The position numbers and the translations under genes were made by a program. A DNA stretch of 64,000 bases from Heligmosomoides polygyrus polygyrus. Lineage: Eukaryota; Nematoda; Chromadorea; Rhabditida; Heligmosomidae. Below, piece after piece: positions 55,400 through 64,000 of the stretch. The notes beneath the pieces are model-generated. The model had not been told where the DNA came from. It was given only the letters and a program-made list of their open reading frames with translations, and made no database searches. Every line of letters begins with the position of its first letter. Position 1 is the first letter of the stretch. Location of the stretch: positions 3,995,634 through 4,059,633 of the forward strand of contig OX377206.1 in NCBI GenBank assembly GCA_947396885.1, written 5' to 3'.

Positions 55400-57230
55400 T
55401 AACTGTGTTAGTGCACAATTTTAGAGCAAATAAATAAATAAACAGTAATCCATTGAAAAACATCTTATCTTGGGCTTCCTCGTGAAGCTGTTTTGATCGA
55501 TTTCCAAAAGATCAACATCCCTCTAATCCTAGACGGATTGAATGCCGTTGTTTCAGTTTCAACGATGGGTCGCACATAGGTTGTTCTTAGACATCCTCCT
55601 AGAATTTCAGCAGTCAGTATGGTTAAGACTTGCTCTACTCAAAGGTGAATAAAAGGAGATCCAAGAAATGCACCTATAGTTCACAGCTATTGCTTCGACC
55701 AATTAATTTCTACGATGTTCAAAAAATGCATGCAGCTTGTGTCGGGATTGGTGTATATTTCTTCTTAGAAGATGTCAGGCCTTCTGTTGGTGAAGTCAAA
55801 TATCAGTTCGACTTTGTCAGATACTGATGAAGGTCGCAACACCGAATTGTAAGCATAAACGAAGGTAGGGCAAACTAAACGCTTTGGACATGTCGGGGGG
55901 GGGGGGGAAGGATATCGCTGAAAAAGCGAGTAAAACATGACGGATAGCATTCAAAAGGTGGAAAATTGCAAGACGCTGTCCTCTTAGAGGCTATTTTAGT
56001 GTGTTGCCGTAGTATCACAGCTGGTTTTCGTTTTTACCGCTGTTCTCGAACGTACCGAAGTGACCTCCCCCGCCCCCACCCACTAGGAGAGCAGCAATAC
56101 TTCTATTCAACATCGTTAGAGAGTAATTATTATTATTTATAATCACACTGAGATGTCCAGTTCCCGTCATTTACGCAGTCTATAATTGGATTAAGAGTTC
56201 ATCATTTTGAACAGTTCAGGCTTCTGCTTAGTCTGCACTCGAAATTACCTTTCATTCAGTTGACATTCCTTCTATGCGTTTCAGATTTAACATACAAGTG
56301 CCTTGTTGTGGCCGATGCTTCGACAGCAATGTCCTAAGGTCTGCGAGAATACTAGTAAACACGTCGTTGTCGAGGTTTCGGCCACAATGAGCATCTGTAT
56401 GGCAAACCTTGAATGCATGGAAGAGAAATCCGGCTCAGTATTCGACGATGGTGAACGATAACATTTGCTGGCTGATTCGAAAACCACGGGAATCTAGCTT
56501 TTCTGCAGTCTTTATGAAGGCTTATTATGAATGCCTAAGGGACTCCGTTTTATGCCTATTTTCGTGATCCAGGAACTTGACAGACAGCCAAACGGCTTCA
56601 ATCGAACGACAATGTTAATTAGTTGGAGCAGATGACTGCAAAAGCCAGCTGGAAGTAACTGTAGTCGAGACATGACATGAGTGTTGTCCTAGTTGGGAAG
56701 ACGGTGGTGTGACTTTCCGCTTTCTAGCGAGGCCCCTCGCCCCCCCCACCCCCCCCCCCCGTTACGGCTAGAATAAACGCACACCCACGCCTTTTGTAGA
56801 AAACGAGAACTTCGTTGCGGTCTCTTCCTAGTCGGGAGGGGCACCCGTAAAGTTTCATTTGCGTACTTTATCCCATGCCACACAACCACACCCCTGAATT
56901 GAATAAAAGCCCGCGAATAATGTGACGGCAACTGAAACTCTCGTAGACCGTCAAGCCGGGAACATGCGCCCCTCTCCGATTGGACGGGTCCTTAGTGCTG
57001 TGCTGGATTCCTGAAATGTTGAGTAGTTGTGTGGATTCAATGACAGGTAATCAACGCCCAGGTTTAACTTCTCACAGATCTTGCCATAATGTGGTTCAAC
57101 CATGATGCGTAAGCGATAAACGGTTAATCAAGTTTGTTGTCGGCCTTCTTTCGCCTAACCTTTCAGCAATTTCGCCTTCTTCTAAGTCTGGAGAAGTCAA
57201 AAACATTCCCAACAGTCGCGCAAGCATCAC
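55400..57230. other. Gene-free
   Basis: Contains G13 (55895-55907) and a nearly pure C tract at about 56739-56760. No supported gene. Confidence 0.4.
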
Positions 57231-57234
57231 TTCA

Positions 57235-57327
57235 TCCTACCTATAGAGCAACGTTCTGGGTCAAATCCTACCTACAGAGCGACGTTCTGGGTCAAATCCT
57301 ACCTACAGAGCGACGTTCTGGGTCAAA
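57235..57327 (+). repeat. Minisatellite, 31-bp unit, three copies
   Basis: TCCTACCTACAGAGCGACGT plus TCTGGGTCAAA is repeated three times head to tail. The first unit has two substitutions. Confidence 0.88.
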
Positions 57328-57329
57328 CA

Positions 57330-58168
57330 GAGAAAGGGCCAGTAAAGAACCTATTACCTATTATTATCCTATTACCCATAGCTAGGATCACTGCTAAGAG
57401 TCCTAAAGAGAGGGATGCCTCAATCTGAAGTTCATTCGCCAGATTACGTCCAGCTACGGATGGTCGGTGGTCTTCTACGGCAACCACTGCAGGATCACAC
57501 ATCTTCTTGCACACTCCGTTGGTGATTCGGTTTCTGTCTTCCCTGGAAAACTAGGCGTTATGGTTGTTGGGAGGGGGGGAAGGGGGTCACCATGGCATGT
57601 CATGGCGCTTAGTTGCATACAGCGAATATACTGGAATATCATTGCAAATCTGAACTTTATTTCCTCTGTATTGGAGAGGGGAAGAAATTTCAGGACTTGG
57701 GCAATTTTAACACGGGTGTGTTAGCCGGGTCACAGCCCGGAGTCCCTTCCCCGGTGGAATTCTGCGCAGAACACAGCTATAGCATTGTTCGTTTGTTTGC
57801 TTCAATATCAGTATGTCTCGTTTCGTGTTTTCCGTGCTCCTTTTTATAAGGTGCTTCCCCACCCCAACTACCGTAGCGCCTAAAATTCCATTTCAGGACG
57901 CAGTGAAGCTTGGGCGACTAGCTTTTCGAATATTTCTGACCTTTGGAGCCTCCGAAGAAGACAAAGTTGACTGAACTCAGCGAAAATAAAGCCGTTAAGA
58001 ATTGTTTTCAACAGCCTATGATGAAGAACACATCATAGGTAATGAACTGTTTGGGGTAGCGGCAGGTAAAAATTTGTTAAGTTTTCCATCTTTCCTATAG
58101 TTAGACTTAAGGCTATACTTCTTTACAAATCGATAGCAGTTCCAATGTCACAGAAATCACGTGTAGTG
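57330..58168. other. Gene-free up to the assembly gap
   Basis: No supported gene. Confidence 0.35.
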
Positions 58169-58368
58169 NNNNNNNNNNNNNNNNNNNNNNNNNNNNNNNN
58201 NNNNNNNNNNNNNNNNNNNNNNNNNNNNNNNNNNNNNNNNNNNNNNNNNNNNNNNNNNNNNNNNNNNNNNNNNNNNNNNNNNNNNNNNNNNNNNNNNNNN
58301 NNNNNNNNNNNNNNNNNNNNNNNNNNNNNNNNNNNNNNNNNNNNNNNNNNNNNNNNNNNNNNNNNNNN
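58169..58368. other. Assembly gap
   Basis: Exactly 200 N. The true length is probably unknown. Open frames drawn through it have no meaning. Confidence 0.98.
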
Positions 58369-58564
58369 TCTAATTTCAGGTTTTTAGATGTTTGCATCTA
58401 CGCCGATGCATTTACATACAAGCACTCGCGTTTCCTGTAGTGAAAAAATGGGATTGAATATCAAAAAAATATTGTACAGTGAAAATAAAGATCTCCTGTT
58501 CGCAGATTTAGAGTCAATGGGAGGCTTTCATTTTTTCAGATTTTGCCAGGTCATGAACATGGAG

Positions 58565-61212
58565 TTTTCTACCTGAAGGAGCGACATCCACTTCCAAAGT
58601 TGCACTCTAAACAATTTTAAATGTCATTTACTAAGGACGACCTAAAAGCTTTCCCTACAAGATTTTTGAAGCACTTTTCGAATCGATGAGGGGATGGCAA
58701 CCGAAAGACGGACTTGCCTCGAGAAGAATTTTCTCTCTTCTGCAGGAAACAGCGCCTGAAAGTGAAATAGTACCCTATATAGAATTATAAGCCCGTTTGA
58801 CCCATAGTGATAAAACTATGTCTTTCTGAAACGATCTTCTATATGATCTTGATTTAGCGTCGTTTGCCGAAAAAAATATCGACATCAATCACAGTGGAAT
58901 AATCACGTATTCTAATCACATGGAAGATGTTAGTTTTAAAACCTGCGTTTTGACACATAGAACACACATTAATTGAAGCTTGTGAATTTTTTAGAAGCAC
59001 CAAAGATCTGCGAGTTATAGCAGTTTGCGTGCGGCTACTGCGTTGTCTGACATGGTCGACCGCAATTGAAGGATGGATGGACTCTTCGCGGAAAAAACTT
59101 TTCTGCCTTCTGAAGGAAAGGACGGCAGAGAGTGGAACTGTGCCATATAAAATTTAGGATCATAAGCTAAATTCTCGTTTTCTCATGAAAAAAATTATTT
59201 TTTAGCCGAAGCAGACCACCCATACGAATAAAATTCTGCCACGAAAACTTCCAAGTCTTGATCAATGCACGGTGAAAAAATCATGATTTTCTGGATCGAA
59301 CAGGATGAATCGACCTCCGGTCGACTTTGCACCAACGTCATCGGAGCATAAACTTGAGCGTTCACAAAAAGGTTCATAACTCGGTAAGTTTTTTGAGTTT
59401 CGGAGACTACACTAGCTCTTGAAAACAGGAAGAAAAACGCTTTCCCACAATGTAAAAACCGTTTTCAAAAAAGGGTTCTTCATGCGCGGCTGACGGTTCA
59501 ATTTTTGAGCGAAAAAAATTGAAGTGACTACACAAAATGCTCATAACTCGGTCAGTTTTTCGAAGTTTCAAAATCCCGCCAGCTTTTCAGAAACTAGAAG
59601 AAAAGTCTCTTCTTGCTGTATAAGAATCAATTTCCAAAAAAAGTAGTCTTCATGCGCGGAACGGGGGGTCCAATTTCTGGTCCATTTCGCAAAAATTCGT
59701 ACCGAAAACTGAACCATGACGCATGAAAACCCCTTTCTTGGAAATCAGTTCTTATATGGTTAGAGAGCATATTTGCTCTATTTTTTGAGGCCGAGCGGGA
59801 TTTTTGATTTTCGAAAAACTAGTCGAGATATGATCAATTATCGGTAGTCGTGAAATGAATCGCGGATCGACCGTTCACCGTCGCCATCGAAGTGATCTCA
59901 CAAAAATACACATAACTCGGCTAGTTTTTCGAAAATCAAAAATCCCGCTCGGCCATCAAAAAATAGAAAAAAATTACTTTCTCACCATAGAAGAATCACT
60001 TTCCAAAAAAGGGGTCTTCATGCGGGGCGGTGGGGGTTTGATTTCTGGTCGATTTTCGGCGAAAATCGACAGCAAATCGAACCCCACCCGCCCCGCATGA
60101 AGATCCCTCTTTTATAAACCGTTTTTGTAACCATAAAGAAGCGCTTTTCTTCTACTTTTCGATGAGCGAGCGTGATTTTTGAATTTCAAAAAACTAGCTG
60201 AGTTATGTGTATTTTTGTGAGATCGCTTCGATGACGACGGTGAACGGTCGATCCGAGATTCAGTTCACGACTGCCGATAATTGATCATATCTCAGCTATT
60301 TTTCTGAAAATCAAAAATCCGCTCAGCCATTAAAAAATAGAGCAAATATGCTCTCTAACCATATAAGAACTGATTTCCAAGAAAAGGAGCTTCATGCGGG
60401 GCGGGGGGTTCGATTTTCGGTACGTATTTTTGCGAAATGGACCAGAACTTGGACCCCCCGTGCCGCGCATGAAGACTCCTTTTTTGGAAATTGATTCTTA
60501 TACAGCAAGAAAGGACTTTTCTTGTAGTTTCCGAAAAGCTGGCGGGATTTTGAAACTTCGAAAAACTGACCGAGTTATGAGCATTTTGTGTAGTCATTTC
60601 AATTTTTTTCGCTCAAAAATTGAACCGTCAGCCGCGCATGAAGAACCCTTTTTTGAAAATGGTTTTTACATGGTGGGAAAGCGTTTTCTTCGTGTTTTCG
60701 AAAAACTAGAGTAGTCTCCGAAGTTCAAAAAACTTACCGAGTTATGAACCTTTTTGTGAACGATCAAGTTTATGCTCCGATGACGTTGGTGCAAAGTCGA
60801 CCTGAGGTCGATTTATTCTGTTCGATTCAGAAAATCGTGATTTTTTCACTGTGCATTGACCAAGACTGGGAAGTTTTTGTGGCAGAATTTCATTTGTGTG
60901 GGTGGTCTGCTTCGGCTGAAGAATAATTTTTTCATAAAAAACGAGAACTTTGCTTACGATCCATCCTAATCATATCGTCATCGCAGTTCCGTCATCGCTG
61001 CGGAGAAATATGTTTTTTTCGCTGTGTCGTGCACAGAGCTTTCCATAGGGAAGTCCATCGTCCATCCTTCGTTTTTTTTCCGCTCCATAATCGATTCGAT
61101 GAACGTTTCAAAAAAATTCATAAGGAAAGCACTTAAGTCGTCGTCAGGAAGTAATATTCAACATTTTATATAACACAATTTCAGATGCAAACGTCGCTCC
61201 TTCAGGTAGAAG
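58565..61212. repeat. Giant imperfect palindrome with internal modules
   Basis: The centre lies at 60059 (CGATTTTC-GGC-GAAAATCG). The well-matched arms run about 59170-60057 and 60061-60945. Looser matches extend to CTACCTGAAGGAGCGAC (about 58570) and GTCGCTCCTTCAGGTAG (about 61190). The left arm carries about 355 bp of extra sequence. Each arm contains several modules in which CATAACTCGG-(T/C)AGTTTTTCGA is followed by TTCCAAAAAAGGG and CTTCATGCGCGG. No ORF is supported; matching short frames on the two strands simply mirror each other. Confidence 0.85.
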
Positions 61213-62100
61213 AATGTTACGTGTCCATGACGTCCTGAAAAAACTGCATAAATTGAACAGTGATTATTGGAGGACTGCTACCAGAAAATCTTTATTTTGA
61301 AGTGTCGAAAATAGCATTTAAAATTTTAAAGAATTTTATTGTGTTTTGAAAACATGTATTGTTCAGGGAACTCGTTTCATTGTTCTCTTCAGTGCCGAAG
61401 CCGCACCTGAAAAGAAGAATCTATTAAAGAGTTCGTGGTGTACAAGAAACCTTGAAAAAATCAAAATATACAAGAAATAGAACAGTGGAAGAGAGAGGGA
61501 GGGGGTCGTACGAGTTCCGCTTCTGAGGTGGGGATGGGGACGCTTGAGCCTGCTCCAGAGTGTGGTGTGCCCATGCTGCTCGTGTGGAAACTGCTCTCGT
61601 CGCTCAGAGCAGTTCACAGCTGCGGTCCTGTTAGAAATTGATTCAGGTTTCCACAATTGAATTTTCTCGACTGGAGCTTCACCAGGAAACGACTCTAGAT
61701 GTTCTTTAACATACTCACCGTCGTGACATAGGAGTTCAACCTCGTACCCACATTACTGGAAAGGATCCTTGTTTAGCAGAAGGTTAAAGCCATCTGTAAT
61801 GTGTACCGCAGATTTCGGACATGCAAGTCGATGTCTGGAGACACGTGATGTGTGATGCTTAGTTTCCACCCTTCGATGTTCACTTCACTTCCTAACGGTT
61901 CACTTCCTTCAGGCTTAATCTTCGGGCGTCCTCCGTGATTGCACCGTTCGCAAAGAAACGCGCGTGAAGATTACGGTAGACCCAATATCAACCCTCCGCT
62001 GCCTCCGTTCTTGTGTGAAGGCACGGTGGCCACGGCGGCCTCCTAAACGGCGGGCGCGACGCAGCCCCGCCCCCCCCCCCCTCCCTGCTGCCTTACGAGA
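61213..62100. other. Gene-free
   Basis: No supported gene. A C12 run lies at 62070-62081. Confidence 0.35.
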
Positions 62101-62102
62101 TA

Positions 62103-62177
62103 GTGGAGATGCAGACATTTGCCACGCCTCTGTTTAAAGGGCGGGGGGGGGGTAGAGCGGTAGAACGCCACTCCGCC
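62103..62177 (+). repeat. Second copy of the 51.1-kb repeat, just upstream of the H2A remnant
   Basis: GTGGAGATGCAGACATTTGC, CTCTGTTTAAAGGGCGGGG and GTAGAACGCCACTCCGCC in the same order as at 51091-51160. Confidence 0.7.
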
Positions 62178-62242
62178 ACCGTAGGCGCATGCACGCTCGC
62201 ATAGGGGCGAGGTCTGTGCACGTCGCAGTTCTCGCCACAACA

Positions 62243-62609
62243 ATGCCCCCACGTGGAAGGGGAGGAGTCGAAGTCGCGTCCGTCGCGTGATGGACTGCAT
62301 TTCCCGTCGGTCGTCTTCATCGTATGCTCCTCAAAGGCAACTACGCTGGACGTATCGGTGGTGGACCTCCAGTGTACCTCGCCGCCGTCCTCGAATACCT
62401 CGCCATTGAAGGTGTTCCAGATGCTCGGTAACGCCGTTCACGACAACAAGAAGACAAGAATCAACACTGGTCATCTCCTGCTGCTCGCCTTCCGAAACGA
62501 CAAGGAGCTCAACATGCTTCTCTCCGGTGTGACCATCGGTCAGGGAGGTGTTCTGTCTAACAACCAGGCGGTTACGCTGCACAAGAAGGCCGCAGGTGAC
62601 AAGGAATAA
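62243..62609 (+). pseudogene. Histone H2A pseudogene, frameshifted
   Basis: Histone H2A packages DNA in the nucleosome. The start MPPRGRGG resembles an H2A N-tail. In the following frame [13 protein letters not shown] is recognisable, then after a shift [20 protein letters not shown] and [15 protein letters not shown], then after another shift [40 protein letters not shown] and [19 protein letters not shown] with TAA. The acidic-patch region and histone-fold helices are thus all present but in alternating frames, part of the N-tail is missing, and conserved positions are changed. I count at least three frame changes, so it is a decayed copy rather than a working gene. Confidence 0.85.
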
Positions 62610-62641
62610 GCACACTCTAATGCTATCTGATCTAACCCAAC

Positions 62642-62657
62642 GGCCCTCTTTAGGGTC
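62642..62657 (+). terminator. Histone 3' stem-loop motif after H2A
   Basis: GGCCCTCTTTAGGGTC, 33 bases after the H2A stop, fits the animal histone mRNA 3' hairpin. The last stem pair is weakened (T instead of C). It would be bound by SLBP in replication-dependent histone mRNAs. Confidence 0.8.
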
Positions 62658-62659
62658 GT

Positions 62660-63510
62660 GTGCACTCTACGAATCGAATTTGAGCTTGATGTGCTTTCTA
62701 ATCCCAGTGAAACCACCAAGTGGAGCACTGAACTCTCATCCTCGTCACAAAAATCGGTGCCGGAGCAAGTTTTCTCTACTTATTTAAGGCATTTAAGACA
62801 AATGTCTACCTTAGGGAATGTTGAAGAACCTAAACGGGAACAACACAAAGTGAGGTACCGCATACAACAGCGCTCGCGGTTACCGTGGCAGATAATGGAG
62901 AACCGAAACGATTTTTTCATCGAACACCTGAACTGCTATCTTGTATAGAACATATTAAGCGATTTTGCGTAATTAGGATACATAGGAGCTTAAGGGGTTT
63001 TTTGTGTGATTCGAGGTACTGGCTCGTATCGAGATTGCACATTCTCCTACATTTCTCCAGTCATAGAACTAGGCAGGGCAAGGAAATCCCGGGATGATAG
63101 CTGTTTCATGACAACGAAATTGTGACGTTATCGACAAGTAGTGTGGTAGTGTTGAATTTGACTCCAACAATTTACTCTGATGAACAATGCACGCGAACAC
63201 GCTACTTCAAGAGGAAAACCCACAAGTCCCACGCATGGCGCACCCACAACCTGAGTGTTTGCAGACCTATCACTTTAAACAATTGGAAAATCTGATCCAC
63301 CCTGCAACACCCACCCAGCTCCAGCACCTCACCCGCGACCAAGACTTGTTCCACAGCGTTTCCCTCATCTTCTGCCTGCCATGCCACCACCATTACTACC
63401 ACAAACATGACGACCATTCAATTGAAGCACATCTTTATTCAGATCACCATCATCACCAAACCACTCTCCACTTTCACACCCGAATGAGTTGAGATTCGCA
63501 TACGTCAGAA
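62660..63510. other. Spacer between the histone remnants
   Basis: No supported gene. The His-rich plus ORF ending near 63492 (CHHHYYHKHDDHS) looks like a chance frame over a CAC/CAT-rich tract. Confidence 0.4.
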
Positions 63511-63514
63511 TAGT

Positions 63515-63530
63515 GGCCCTAAAGAGGGCC
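63515..63530 (-). terminator. Histone 3' stem-loop motif after H3
   Basis: On the minus strand GGCCCTCTTTAGGGCC, 27 bases after the H3 stop, with a perfect six-pair stem. Confidence 0.85.
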
Positions 63531-63557
63531 GTTGAAGCCTTTGACTCCTTCTCGGGT

Positions 63558-63648
63558 TTAAGCTCGTTCACCGCGGATTCGACCAGCCAGCTGGATGTCC
63601 TTGGACATGATGGTGACGCGCTTGGCGTGGATAGCGCACAAGTGCTCA
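63558..63648 (-). pseudogene. Histone H3 C-terminal fragment
   Basis: The minus strand reads [20 protein letters not shown] then RIRGERA and a stop, the end of histone H3 with one change (Gly for the usual Arg in the QLARRIRG block). It breaks off upstream of LCAIHAK, where the residues before it no longer match. Only the last helix and tail survive. Orientation is tail-to-tail with the H2A remnant. Confidence 0.85.
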
Positions 63649-63944
63649 AGTGAACAACATCAATAAGTTTATTGAGCCATGACTAAATACATCTTGAACA
63701 TTACGTAAGTATGTACTCCATGTGAATATCTACTCCTATTCACGAATGCCGTCTGTTCCTTCCACAGAGGTAGATCAGAATCAGTGTTGGTGGCTGAAAG
63801 GTGAGAATTAGCCGCTATCAGTACAAGCAAGTAAACAGATTAATCAGCTTTTTAACCAGACCTGATACTGCAATAGCTACAAAGCGCAGCGATCACGATG
63901 AGAACGATCATTCACGATTAGACATCGTGAACAATCAATATTGA

Positions 63945-64000
63945 TAGTAAAAGGCGGGATCCATACTACAGTCGCCGGGCGGCACGGCGCTACGAAGGCT
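63945..64000. mobile_element. Start of a palindromic MITE cut by the window edge
   Basis: GGCGGGATCCATACTAC and CGCCGGGCGGCACGGCG resemble the left half of the element at 3176-3308. Confidence 0.45.

Noticed and set aside
57235..57327. CRISPR-like array
   Set aside because: Units are contiguous with no spacers and the genome is a nematode. It is a minisatellite.
58113..58397. ORFs running through N bases
   Set aside because: They exist only because the 200-N gap contains no stop codons.
60394..60926. ORFs with near-identical relatives on the opposite strand (for example MNLFVNDQVYAPMTLVQSRP)
   Set aside because: They are the two arms of the 58.6-61.2 kb palindrome read outward. The frames are short and not preserved together across modules.
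63187..63492. His-rich 101-codon ORF between the histone remnants
   Set aside because: Low-complexity CAC/CAT tract, no splice or polyadenylation evidence, and an opposite-strand frame that is equally open.

Overview
The window looks like nuclear DNA from a nematode, most likely a clade V strongylid (hookworm-like). The reasons are short introns (55-63 bp beside much longer ones), TTTCAG-type splice acceptors, exons of an amine-type GPCR, a probable nematode-specific secreted-protein gene, histone remnants with animal-type 3' stem-loops, and several decayed RTE-type LINE C-termini. There are no bacterial operons, CRISPR arrays or rRNA genes. Almost all of the open reading frames present are chance openings inside repeats.

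Layout. 1-3 kb: the last two exons of a plus-strand rhodopsin-class GPCR (1224-1391 and 2911-3069, with TM6 and TM7). 3-17 kb: repeats, with orphan coding-like pieces on the minus strand at 12.4-13.2 kb and 14.9-15.0 kb. 17.8-28.9 kb: one probable minus-strand gene with a signal peptide and a DUF148/SXP-RAL-2-like pattern. Its long introns are filled with hAT, mariner, SINE and MITE insertions, and at least one exon between 28.5 and 20.6 kb has not been found. 29.7-45.4 kb: a repeat landscape in which three pairs of inverted arms with inward-pointing tRNA-like promoters stand out. The pair at 35.1-36.3 kb encloses a clean 60-residue ORF. 46.1-50.4 kb: the last two recognised exons of a minus-strand gene for a Pro/Ser/Arg-rich protein of unknown function. 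50.6-58 kb: LINE fragments, MITEs and one isolated candidate exon. 58.17-58.37 kb: a 200-N assembly gap. 58.6-61.2 kb: a giant imperfect palindrome. 62.2-63.6 kb: a frameshifted histone H2A remnant (+) facing a histone H3 C-terminal remnant (-), each followed by a histone 3' stem-loop motif.

Repeats dominate. The main family (called SINE-1 here) is about 290 bp, has a tRNA-like head with A and B boxes and an (AAAGGAT)n tail, and occurs about twenty times. Several copies have exact or near-exact 10-17 bp target-site duplications. Other families are palindromic MITEs with TTA or TAA target duplications (Harbinger/Tourist type), MITEs sharing a CCAAT-containing core, two hAT elements with exact 8-bp target duplications, mariner/Tc1 relatives and RTE/CR1-like LINE fragments. 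Insertions are nested up to three deep, so their relative ages can be read. No gene set working as a pathway is present. The genes are isolated islands.
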